DNA from: DASRLE01 sp963825315
GTDB lineage: Bacteria > Verrucomicrobiota > Verrucomicrobiia > Limisphaerales > Palsa-1400
Direction of reading: 5' to 3'
DNA length: 64,000 nucleotides
Assembly: GCA_963825315.1 (NCBI GenBank)
Contig: CAWGST010000005.1
Location: 310,001 to 374,000, forward strand
In this document: positions 10,000 through 18,177 of the stretch, piece after piece
Layout of the letters: each line of letters opens with the position of its first letter
Numbering within the stretch: the first letter of the stretch is position 1
The notes under the pieces: generated by a model
Seen by the model: only the letters and a program-made list of their open reading frames with translations
Databases searched by the model: none
Told to the model about the DNA's origin: nothing
Translations under genes and position numbers: made by a program

Positions 10000-10560
10000 G
10001 ATTGGTTTGATCCGGTTTGACTCACCTTGACCCGCATTCACCGCATTCTGCGTTGGCGGACCGGCTTGACTCAAATTATTTTGTGGTTTAACGATAAAGC
10101 CGAAAACTTTGGTTTGAGCAGGTTTGATTTCTTGATGTAGAACCAAGCTCTCGCAATCGGTTTGATCCAGTTTGACTGGGTTTGACCGCACGAAGGATGA
10201 TTTATTTTGTAAGCCGTTCATTTTAAAGTATTTGCATACGATTTGGTCAGCGGCTTGACCCGCCGCATCGGTTTGACCCACTTTGACCGAGCTTGACTGA
10301 CGTGGACAATCATGGACGGGCATGGACTGGCGATTGACCGACTCTGCGGGTAGGCGCGCAAATCGGGGGGTGGCTTGATTTGACCACAGCCTAAATCTCC
10401 GTCTGGCACCAATTCGGTTTTTCATAACTTTAGCTTTCAGCCTTCAGCCTTCAGCCTATCCTCATTCTTCCTTTCCGATCCGGCCTTCCCCGGCAATTCA
10501 TTAGAACAAATATACAGTTAATATATCATATCGTCAACTTATTTTTGAAAGAATATGTGA
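10000..10560. repeat. Dispersed intergenic repeat, copy A (TTTGAC-rich)
   Basis: More than ten copies of TTTGAC, CTTGAC or TTTGATC occur in about 400 bases, ending in an AT-rich tail. The tail, starting TTCATTAGAACAAATATACA at 10498, matches the tail at 20292 (TTCATTAGACGAACATTACA); in both it goes on through CGTCAAC, TTTTTGAAAGA and a final TTGTGAT/TTGTGTT. Both loci therefore carry members of one repeat family. No open frame or transposase is seen in it. Confidence 0.6.
10436..10456. repeat. Three tandem TTCAGCC heptamers
   Basis: Three exact copies of TTCAGCC stand in a row. The same unit occurs as four reverse-complement copies at 19712-19739 (one with a base change) and four copies at 22097-22124, the last inside a coding frame. 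Confidence 0.85.
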
Positions 10561-10818
10561 GAAAATTGTGATGTTTGATGAAAAAATGTTTAAACGCTTG
10601 CGCGGCAAAGGTTTGGCACGTTCGATGTGCCGCGAAGAAATTTGAACAGATGAACAGAATGGACAGGCTGTCAGGATCAAGATTTAGGGAGTGGCCGCCC
10701 AAAACAGTGAAACGTCCCCCTTGCATTTGTGAGGCTTTTCAGACTGCCGGTTTTTTGAGACGATCAGGCCATGTCCAATGAAGCCCATGAGACCCGATCA
10801 AAGAGTCAAAACCCGCCC

Positions 10819-12039
10819 ATGAACCGTGCCCGACTTTGCGCGTGCATTTTGGCCGTCGTCGCGCCGCTCTTGTCCGCAGGATGCGCCAGCCGCACCACCA
10901 GCACGGCGTCCACCACCAAGCCATCGCCGTTTTATCTCGGGGCCGACATTTCCACTCTCTCCGAAGTGGAGGGGCAGGGGGGCGTTTATATGGATGGCGA
11001 CAAGCCGGGCGACGCTCTGGCCATTTTTATGAAGAATGGCTGGACCTGCTTCCGCCTGCGGATCTGGGTTGATCCGCGAGGCGGCGTCAACGGGCTTGAA
11101 TACACGACGAAACTGGCCAAACGCATCAAGGATGCCGGGGCGACTTTCATGCTGGATTTTCATTATTCGGACTGGTGGGCCGACCCTCAAAAGCAAAACA
11201 AACCCGCGGCGTGGGCCAAACTTGATTTTGACGCACTGGTCAAACAGACCGAATCCTATACGGCCAGCGTGATTGGAACCCTGAAGAAAGCCGGAGCAAC
11301 GCCGGACTTTGTGCAGATTGGCAACGAGATCACCGGCGGCCTTTTATGGCCCGACGCGCAGGTCCGGGTGCCGCTCTCCAGAGTCAAGGTGTTCTCAGGC
11401 GATGTGACCGTGATCACCCCGCCCGAGCCGTACGACGACGCGAAACAGTGGAACCATCTCATCCGAGTCCTCAAAGCGGTCGGCGACGGTGTCCGCTCCG
11501 CCGTCACGCCCGATGACCGCGTCCGCATCGTTGTTCATATTGACTGCGGAGGCGATTGGCCGGTGACCCGGTGGTATTTCGACCATCTCACCAAAGCCGG
11601 AGTTGACTTTGATGTCATTGGCCAAAGCTATTATCCCAATTGGCATGGCACGCTGGAGAACCTGCGCGACAACCTCCGCGAAACGATCCAGCGTTATCAT
11701 AAGGACGTGATGGTGGTTGAAACCGCGTATCCGTCCCGGGACACCCACCCCTCCCCCGCCGCGGCCAAAAACATGATCTGGCCGCAGACACCTGAAGGAC
11801 AGAAGCAGTTTCTGGCCGATGTCATCAAGACGGTCAAGGAAGCCCCGGCAGGGCATGGGATTGGCGTCAATTACTGGCATCCGGAGGCCACCTATTTTCC
11901 AAATCCCGCCTGCGGCTGGATCGGCAGACCCGATGCCAATTCTCTTTTCGACGCCAGAGGCAAGCCATTGCCAGCCATGAATGTTTTGGGCCTTCAGCCC
12001 ATGGCCTCAAACCCAATCGCTGCCACCGTCCATCCATAG
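10819..12039 (+). CDS. Arabinogalactan endo-beta-1,4-galactanase, GH53 (lipoprotein)
   Basis: GH53 cuts the beta-1,4-galactan backbone of type I arabinogalactan. The chosen start at 10819 gives MNRARLCACILAVVAPLLSAGC, a good lipoprotein signal with lipobox LSAGC; the frame is open upstream to 10771 but that only adds a polar lead. The family opening YLGADIS..EVEGQG is present, then FRLRIWVDP and FMLDFHYSDWWADP. Glu170 in QIGNEITGG is the expected acid/base and Glu301 in VVETAYP the expected nucleophile (numbering from 10819). It is followed on the same strand by the sensor kinase and regulator and by a second GH53. Anchoring in a membrane, probably the outer one, is likely. Confidence 0.93.
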   Translation: MNRARLCACILAVVAPLLSAGCASRTTSTASTTKPSPFYLGADISTLSEVEGQGGVYMDGDKPGDALAIFMKNGWTCFRLRIWVDPRGGVNGLEYTTKLAKRIKDAGATFMLDFHYSDWWADPQKQNKPAAWAKLDFDALVKQTESYTASVIGTLKKAGATPDFVQIGNEITGGLLWPDAQVRVPLSRVKVFSGDVTVITPPEPYDDAKQWNHLIRVLKAVGDGVRSAVTPDDRVRIVVHIDCGGDWPVTRWYFDHLTKAGVDFDVIGQSYYPNWHGTLENLRDNLRETIQRYHKDVMVVETAYPSRDTHPSPAAAKNMIWPQTPEGQKQFLADVIKTVKEAPAGHGIGVNYWHPEATYFPNPACGWIGRPDANSLFDARGKPLPAMNVLGLQPMASNPIAATVHP

Positions 12040-12103
12040 GGGAATAAATCCAGACCCGGATATTTGTGATGCAAAGGCAAACCTCAAGGAATACCCTGTT
12101 CGC

Positions 12104-15100
12104 ATGCGCACGGCATTTTTAATGCGGCCCTGGCCGGGGATGTATTGCGCATGGACATTAGGCCTGGCGCTGGCCGCCCAAATGGCGCGAGCCGACGATG
12201 CTCTTGCCCGCCAGCATTCAGTCGAAGTCACTCATGTCGGCCAAATCCGTCTTCTGGCGTCCCAGAGGCCAACTGCCAGCTACACTTTCCATCTGGAAGG
12301 GGACGTTTGGTGGGCAAATCCCGCGAGCGGAAAACTCGTTTTGAAGGATGGCTCCGGCGCCGAGGAATTGGAAATGGATTTGCCGGGCCAGCCTGTTGCG
12401 CCGGGACAAAGAGCCTTATTGGAAGGCAACGGCACGATCACGCCAACCAGCGCCGGTTTCAAGATCGGAGCCAGGGGGCCGGTCGTGAACAATGACGGCA
12501 TCCACGGTATGATTGAGAAATCCGGCGCCGTTTTTTTAAAGGCCGGGCGCAATCCGATTCGAGTCGAGTGGTTCAACGGGGTTGAAAAATATGGATTGGA
12601 GGTTGATTATCATGGACCGGGGCAGCCCCGCCAGAAAATCCCCGACGCCGCGCTCTATCGGGTTCAAGTGGACGCGGTCACCGGCGTGAGCAATTGGGTT
12701 CACGGCCTGGATTACCGGTGTTGCGAAGTCTCCGGCGAAGTGCTGCCTGATTTCAATCCATTGCCCGCGCTGGCCGCCGGGACTGTGAACAACTTTGATC
12801 TGCGCGTCATGGCCCGGCTCGAGCACGTGGGGCTTGGTTTCACAGGCTTCCTGGAAGTTCCAAGCGGGGGTCTTTATACTTTCTATACGACATCAGATGA
12901 CGGCAGCCGGTTGTTCGTGGGCGAACCCTCCCTGCGCGTGAGCGTGATTGGCCGGGCGGCGTTCCCCAGACCACAGCCCCTGGCCATTGGCCAAACCTTG
13001 CGCCAGGGGGAAGATGGCCAATGGGTGGAAGTTGAGGGAAAGGTGACATTTGCGAGCGAAGAGCCTGACGGTTTGAGGCTGGAAGTCAGCGCCCGAACGG
13101 GGCGCGTGAGCGTGGAGCTTCCCAGCGGCTCCGGCTTCACACCGGCGTTTCTTTTGAATCGCCGCGTTCGCGCAACGGGGTTTGGCCAGGGCGCCGCCAC
13201 GAGCGACGGCCAGAGGGTTCTCAGCATTTTATTAGTCCCAGGCGGCCAGGGGATTGAACTGATGGAGCCGCATCCAGGGACGGCTGGAACCAGGGAGACC
13301 AACGCGGCGGGGCTTCCACTGCTGGTCAGCGCCTCTGAAATCCACCGCTTAAAGCGCGAGGAAGCCCAGCGCGGATACCCAGTCAAAATCCGGGGTGTCA
13401 TCACTTCTGTTTTGCCGGAGCATCAGGCCTTCACCATTCAGGATTCAACCCGCGGGATTTATGTCGTTGATTTCTCCGAGAGCCGTTCGGACTTGCCTCG
13501 TATTGGGGAGTTTTTGGAAGTCGAAGGGGTGACCGATCCAGGCATGTTTGCTCCGGTTGTCAATGCGCACCTGGTGCGAACCCTCGGCGCCGGGGAACTC
13601 CCGGAACCGGTTCATCCCACCCGGGATCAATTGATGAACGGCAGTTTGGACGCCCAATATGTGGAAATCCAAGGCATCCTCACTTCCGTGCAGGATGATG
13701 GTGTGATTCTGCTTACCCCGGATGGCAGGATTAAATCCGAACTCCGCGTCGCAGGCCTCAAAACCCAGGATCTTGAGCGTTACGAGGATGCCTTGCTCCG
13801 CGTGCGGGGATGCCTGTTGGCCACTTGGGATTACGTGACCCACCGAGTCAAGGTGGACGAGATTCGGATTAACGGCGCCGCCCTCACTGTGGAGCAACCG
13901 GCGCCGGCGGATTTATTCGCCACTCCCAGAAAGACGGCGTCCGAACTGCTCCTCTTTGACCCCCAGGCGGGTGTCTTTCAACGGGTGAAAGTATCGGGAC
14001 AGATCATCCACCTGCGGGAGTCGGAATGCTTCATGATGGACGGCAGCAGCGGCGTCCGATTCATCGCCAAGCATCCCGCAGGCTTGGAAGTCGGCGACTT
14101 GGTGGACGTGGTGGGCTTTCCGGAATTGAGCAGCGCCGCTCCCGTGTTGCGCGAGGCCGTCGTGCGCAAGACTGGTCAGGCCGCCCTGCCCAAAGCCAGA
14201 GCAATCGGCGCTGACGATCTGATTCGCGCGGACTTGGATTCAACGCGGGTCCGGGTCAAGGCGTTGCTGGTCAACCAAAGAAGCACGCCAACGGAGCAGG
14301 CGCTGGAGATGCGCGCGGGGCTGCGGTCGTTTTTAGCCATGTTGCCCGGCCCGGATAAGGAGATTCAGGCCATACCGGTGGGCAGTCAGTTGGAGTTGAC
14401 CGGAACTTGTGTCATTCAAGGCGTGAGCCAGGATGTGGCCTTCTTCGGATTGCTGCTCAATTCGCCATCGGACATCGCCGTGCTGGCGCTGCCGCCTTGG
14501 TGGACGCTGCAAAGGCTGATGGTCATTCTGGGCGCATTGGCCTGCGTCCTGGCTGTCACTGTGCTTTGGATCACCCAACTTCGCCGCAAAGTCGAGCAGC
14601 GCAGCGCCGAACTTGAAATCCAGATCCGGGAACGGCAGCGTGTCGAGCAGCAGCACGCCATGGAACTGGAACGCGCCCGCATTGCCCAGGACCTCCATGA
14701 TGAACTGGGATCCGGCCTCACGGAAATCAGCATGTTGGGGGTCAGGGCGCTCTCCACCTCCGCGCCCCTTGCCAAGCGGAGCCATTATCTTGAGCAGATG
14801 AGCAACCAGGCGCGCCAGATGGTCACGGCTCTGGACGAAATCGTTTGGGCCATGAATCCGACTCATGATTCGCTGGCCTCAATGATCAGCTATTTCTCCC
14901 TTTACGCAGAGCGTTTCCTGGGATTGGCGAACATCGCCTGGCGGCTCGAAGGGCCATTCAAGCCCGATGACCACGCGGTGGACTCCCGGCATCGCCACCA
15001 ATTGTTTCTCGCGTTCAAGGAAGCGCTGACGAATATCGTGCGCCATTCCGGAGCCACGGAAGTCCTTCTGGATATCCAGGTTGAACAGGGACGGGTCTGC

Positions 15101-15268
15101 CTGACCATTGCCGATAACGGCCGGGGTTGGGCCGAGGCCGGCCAAACGGAGGAAATGGACGGCATCGCCAATATGCGGGCGCGTCTGGAAAAACTGGACG
15201 GCCGGTTTGAAGTCAAGAGCAAAACCGGCCAGGGCACAATCGTGCGCTTCGACCTGCCGTTGCATTAA
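12104..15268 (+). CDS. Sensor histidine kinase with large extracytoplasmic region (NarX/LuxR-type HisKA_3)
   Basis: The start at 12104 gives a signal peptide ending in AAQMARADD (1054 residues in all); the frame is open further up to 11981 but overlaps the GH53 gene. The outside part (residues 30-795) has a PA14-like module (GFTGFLEVPSGGLYTFYTTS, DDGSRLFVG) followed by several OB-fold-like repeats (VKIRGVITSVLPEHQAFTIQ, VEIQGILTSVQDDGVILLT). One membrane segment (about residues 800-822, LMVILGALACVLAVTVLWI) leads into a coiled-coil linker, the HisKA_3 box ARIAQDLHDELGSGL with phospho-acceptor His865, and a HATPase domain with N box EALTNIVRHSGA and G box IADNGRGW. The response regulator starts 6 bases later, so they form a pair. 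The signal is unknown; galactan products are plausible given the GH53 genes on both sides. Confidence 0.9.
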   Translation: MRTAFLMRPWPGMYCAWTLGLALAAQMARADDALARQHSVEVTHVGQIRLLASQRPTASYTFHLEGDVWWANPASGKLVLKDGSGAEELEMDLPGQPVAPGQRALLEGNGTITPTSAGFKIGARGPVVNNDGIHGMIEKSGAVFLKAGRNPIRVEWFNGVEKYGLEVDYHGPGQPRQKIPDAALYRVQVDAVTGVSNWVHGLDYRCCEVSGEVLPDFNPLPALAAGTVNNFDLRVMARLEHVGLGFTGFLEVPSGGLYTFYTTSDDGSRLFVGEPSLRVSVIGRAAFPRPQPLAIGQTLRQGEDGQWVEVEGKVTFASEEPDGLRLEVSARTGRVSVELPSGSGFTPAFLLNRRVRATGFGQGAATSDGQRVLSILLVPGGQGIELMEPHPGTAGTRETNAAGLPLLVSASEIHRLKREEAQRGYPVKIRGVITSVLPEHQAFTIQDSTRGIYVVDFSESRSDLPRIGEFLEVEGVTDPGMFAPVVNAHLVRTLGAGELPEPVHPTRDQLMNGSLDAQYVEIQGILTSVQDDGVILLTPDGRIKSELRVAGLKTQDLERYEDALLRVRGCLLATWDYVTHRVKVDEIRINGAALTVEQPAPADLFATPRKTASELLLFDPQAGVFQRVKVSGQIIHLRESECFMMDGSSGVRFIAKHPAGLEVGDLVDVVGFPELSSAAPVLREAVVRKTGQAALPKARAIGADDLIRADLDSTRVRVKALLVNQRSTPTEQALEMRAGLRSFLAMLPGPDKEIQAIPVGSQLELTGTCVIQGVSQDVAFFGLLLNSPSDIAVLALPPWWTLQRLMVILGALACVLAVTVLWITQLRRKVEQRSAELEIQIRERQRVEQQHAMELERARIAQDLHDELGSGLTEISMLGVRALSTSAPLAKRSHYLEQMSNQARQMVTALDEIVWAMNPTHDSLASMISYFSLYAERFLGLANIAWRLEGPFKPDDHAVDSRHRHQLFLAFKEALTNIVRHSGATEVLLDIQVEQGRVCLTIADNGRGWAEAGQTEEMDGIANMRARLEKLDGRFEVKSKTGQGTIVRFDLPLH

Positions 15269-15274
15269 AAGCTT

Positions 15275-15907
15275 ATGACCAGAATTGCCATCGTCGAGGA
15301 CAATAAAGTCATCCGTGAAAGCCTCATGGAGTTTGTGCAGGCGGATTCGGAATGCCAGTGCGTCTATGCTTGCGCAACGGCCAAAGAAGCCTTCAAAGAG
15401 ATGCCAAAGCACCGGCCAGACATCGTGTTGATGGATATTCAATTGCCTGATATTTCGGGCATCGAATGCACTGCCCGGCTCAAACAGCTCATGCCTTCGG
15501 TCCAGATCATCATCGTCACAGTTTATGAAGACACCGAACGCATTTTCAAGGCGTTGCGTGCCGGCGCCTGCGGCTACCTTTTGAAGCGTTGCACCGCCAA
15601 AGAACTGGTTTCCGCCATCCGCGAGGTTCGGCAGGGCGGCGCGCCGATGTCGCGGGAAATTGCCCGCAAGGTGATTCTTTCCTTCCAGGAACCCGTTGTC
15701 ACCACGGCGCAAGTGGAAGGTCTTTCTCCGCGCGAGCGCGAAATCCTTGAATTGCTGGCGGCGGGGCTTCCCAACAAGCAAATCGCCGCCCGCGTCGGTC
15801 TCACCGATGGCACCGTCCGCTGGCATCTCCGGCACGTTTATCACAAACTGCATGTGCGCTCACGAACCGAGGCCGCTCTCAAGTTCCTTACAGCCAAGTC
15901 GGAATAG
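15275..15907 (+). CDS. Response regulator, NarL/LuxR family
   Basis: 210 residues. The receiver domain has the acidic pair near residue 8 (IVEDN), phospho-acceptor Asp54 in VLMDIQLPD, the conserved Thr in IIIVTVYED and the Lys in GYLLKRC. The C-terminal LuxR-type helix-turn-helix (about 145-205) reads LSPREREILELLAAGLPNKQ and then GTVRWHLRHVYHKLHVRSRT. It starts 6 bases after the kinase stop, so it is its cognate partner. The next gene on the same strand, 115 bases on, is a GH53, a likely target; that is inference. Confidence 0.93.
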   Translation: MTRIAIVEDNKVIRESLMEFVQADSECQCVYACATAKEAFKEMPKHRPDIVLMDIQLPDISGIECTARLKQLMPSVQIIIVTVYEDTERIFKALRAGACGYLLKRCTAKELVSAIREVRQGGAPMSREIARKVILSFQEPVVTTAQVEGLSPREREILELLAAGLPNKQIAARVGLTDGTVRWHLRHVYHKLHVRSRTEAALKFLTAKSE

Positions 15908-16011
15908 CTTTGGGCGCCGGGTGATCCTCCTGCGCGCCAAATCTTATGCAGAACCATACATCTGTGAGGCTGGGCAAACCCGGAAAACAAGCCATGATAA
16001 AGGAGATCAAC

Positions 16012-16032
16012 ATGAGTGGCGTATGGGATTAA
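16012..16032 (+). other. Possible six-codon leader frame overlapping the start of the second GH53
   Basis: A strong ribosome site (AAAGGAG, about 16000-16006) stands 6 bases before ATG at 16012, but that ATG opens a frame of only six codons before TAA at 16030-16032. The GH53 ATG at 16023 lies inside it in another frame and is badly spaced from the same ribosome site. It could be translational coupling, a leader peptide, or the trace of a one-base change at the true start. Confidence 0.35.
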
Positions 16033-17177
16033 AACTTACAGTTCTATGTGCGGTGGCTTTCATTTCTTTTCACCATGCGGCGCAGGCAGACGCCAGTTTC
16101 CTGGCCGGGGCGGACTTTTCCGGCCTGGCCTTTTTCGAATCGCAGGGTGTCACCTATAAAGAGGGCGGACAGGTTCAGGATGGGATTCAAATTCTCAAGG
16201 ACCATGGCCTCAATTGCGTGCGGCTGCGGCTCTTTACCAGCAGCGCCGCCCAGGCCGGTTCGGACCCTTACAACTACATCAATAATACCGCCTATACCGT
16301 GCCGCTGGCGGTGCGGGTCAAGAACGCCGGATTGCTCTTCCTATTGGATTTTCATTACTCGGACACCTGGGCTGACCCCGGCAAACAAGCCATTCCCGCA
16401 GCCTGGAAAGATCTGGACTTTGCCCAACTGGTGCAGCAGATGCACACCTACAACAGCAACACCATCGCCACCTTTGCGGCGGCGGGAGCGATGCCGGATT
16501 ATGTGCAGGTTGGAAATGAAATCACCCCCGGCATGTTGTGGCCTCTTGGGAAAGTTCAGGGCAACGGCGGCGCGTCATGGTCGCAGCTTGGCCAATTGAT
16601 GAAAGCGGCGATCCAGGGAATCCGGGACGCTTCGGGCGCGCACATGCCCAAGATCATTGTTCATATTGACCGTGGCGGAGATTGGCCCGGCACCATGTGG
16701 TTTTTTGACAATCTGAACGCGCAAAAAGTTCCTTATGACATCATCGGCGAGAGTTATTACCCCTTCTTCCAGGGATCACCGGACAGCCTGAGCAACTGCC
16801 TTAACAACGCTGCCGCGCGCTATGGCAAGCCCATCATCGTGGCTGAGAACGCTTTTCCCTGGACCAACGCCTGCTCCGCCAACTGGACCAACAGTCTTTA
16901 CGGCTTTCCGCCCACCATAGCCGGCCAGGCCAGCTTCGTCGCGGCGCTGGCTGGGATCGTGAAGAGTGTGCCCAACCAACTCGGGGCCGGGTTCTTCTAT
17001 TGGGGAGCAGAGTATCAAGCGGTCAACGGCGTCAACGAAGCCGGTTACAATACGTCGTCATTTTTTGATTTCAATGGCAACGTCTTGCCGGTGGCTGACG
17101 CGGTTGGCGCAATGGGCGCCCCTCATTTGCCAAGCCCCTTGGTCGATGGCCACTCAGCGGAGCGGCTTCGAAACTGA
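16023..17177 (+). CDS. Arabinogalactan endo-beta-1,4-galactanase, GH53 (second copy)
   Basis: 384 residues with a signal peptide (MGLKLTVLCAVAFISF, cut near QADA). Same family as the gene at 10819: FLAGADFSG..FESQG, VRLRLFTS, FLLDFHYSDTWADP, acid/base Glu166 in QVGNEITPG, and nucleophile Glu275 in IVAENAFPW. It has no lipobox, so unlike the first copy it is probably exported free. The two copies clearly differ in sequence and are not a recent duplication. The open frame continues upstream to 15696 through the regulator gene, which is only a shadow. The start codon question is described under 16012-16032. Confidence 0.92.
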   Translation: MGLKLTVLCAVAFISFHHAAQADASFLAGADFSGLAFFESQGVTYKEGGQVQDGIQILKDHGLNCVRLRLFTSSAAQAGSDPYNYINNTAYTVPLAVRVKNAGLLFLLDFHYSDTWADPGKQAIPAAWKDLDFAQLVQQMHTYNSNTIATFAAAGAMPDYVQVGNEITPGMLWPLGKVQGNGGASWSQLGQLMKAAIQGIRDASGAHMPKIIVHIDRGGDWPGTMWFFDNLNAQKVPYDIIGESYYPFFQGSPDSLSNCLNNAAARYGKPIIVAENAFPWTNACSANWTNSLYGFPPTIAGQASFVAALAGIVKSVPNQLGAGFFYWGAEYQAVNGVNEAGYNTSSFFDFNGNVLPVADAVGAMGAPHLPSPLVDGHSAERLRN

Positions 17178-17236
17178 TTCCCTTGCCACGCGCGTCCTTC
17201 TGGCGTCCAATCCGTCAACAGGGCGGGCGTCAACAA

Positions 17237-18139
17237 TCAGAATGCCTTTGTCAGCACGAGCGCAATGGTATGCCCTTGCACGCGGTTCTCCGCCATGAAT
17301 TCGTAGTTATACCGGAGCTGCGTCCAAAGCTTCCAACTTGGAATGAAGTACTCGACCTCGGGGCCGACCGCCGCCACCCGGCTGTATGGGAACAACTCCT
17401 CCGCCAGCGGGTCGTTGCCACTGCTGGCTATGACTCTCTGCTGGTAATAACCCACGACACCGCAATCAAGCGTCTTGATGACCTTCTTGCTGATGCCCCA
17501 TTCCAGCGTCCAAGCCTGCCCGGGGGTTACGCCCGTGTCGCGGTACTCGCTATTGCACAGCTCATACCGGTTCAGCGCCGAAATCGCCCAAGTCTTTGCC
17601 TCGTCGGGATGCCAGGTCACTCCCAATGTGAGTTCCGGCGTCCAAAAGCCTGAGCCGGGCTGTGTCTGGGGCGGACCGCCGGAATCGCCTGTAGGCGCCC
17701 AGAAGCCGACTGCCGACCCGATGTCGAATTGTCCCGGATGCCACGAAAGGGTGCCCTCGCCGTAGAAGTCGCCGACCCCAAACGTGCTGCTCCTGAACGC
17801 ACCGCTCTTCACACTGCTGTAAACGAACGGAAGGACGACGTCCCCGCCGAGGTAGCCGCCGAGGACTTTATAGTCGGTGATCCAGATCGCGCGCGGCACG
17901 GTGGCGTAAAGCATCGCCTGGAAACCGGCCGGGGCGATATTATGCCCGGCCCCGTTGTCCAGTACTTCGCCCAGATAGAACACGTTGTAGTCCCGGAAGT
18001 AAAAGCCGGGCGGCGGCAGCGTCGCGCACTCGATTCCTTCAATGCCGGGAACGTAATGCGCGTCGGGTTGGGCTTGGATCACGCCGGGAACGGCCGCCAG
18101 CGCGGCGGTGAGGAGACAACGAATGATTTGTGTTTTCAT
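17237..18139 (-). CDS. Outer-membrane beta-barrel-like protein, MetA-pathway/PF13557 type
   Basis: 300 residues with signal peptide (MKTQIIRCLLTAALAAVPGV...QAQ). It matches the PF13557 pattern: an early GIECATLPPPGFYFRDYNVF block, many alternating strands with aromatic ends (VYSSVKSGAFRSSTFGVGDF, LSWHPGQFDIGSAVGFWAPT) and a C-terminal strand ending in ALVLTKAF, as in outer-membrane barrels. The family is named after phenol-degradation operons and is thought to move or bind hydrophobic compounds. The neighbours do not point to a substrate. It is placed 38 bases behind trpB on the same strand. Confidence 0.75.
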   Translation of the reverse strand: MKTQIIRCLLTAALAAVPGVIQAQPDAHYVPGIEGIECATLPPPGFYFRDYNVFYLGEVLDNGAGHNIAPAGFQAMLYATVPRAIWITDYKVLGGYLGGDVVLPFVYSSVKSGAFRSSTFGVGDFYGEGTLSWHPGQFDIGSAVGFWAPTGDSGGPPQTQPGSGFWTPELTLGVTWHPDEAKTWAISALNRYELCNSEYRDTGVTPGQAWTLEWGISKKVIKTLDCGVVGYYQQRVIASSGNDPLAEELFPYSRVAAVGPEVEYFIPSWKLWTQLRYNYEFMAENRVQGHTIALVLTKAF

Positions 18140-18177
18140 CGGATTTTATTATTTATTGACTGTGGTTTAGTGTGATT

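Larger units (their letters stand above)
9784..10818. other. Long intergenic region with dispersed repeats
   Basis: No convincing gene in about 1 kb. The 143-residue frame at 9994-10425 (minus) is made of repeat sequence. The stretch is rich in short TTTGAC-like words (see 10000-10560) and has three TTCAGCC units. The last 250 bases before the GH53 gene are AT-rich and may hold its promoter, but no clear -35/-10 pair was picked out. Confidence 0.6.
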
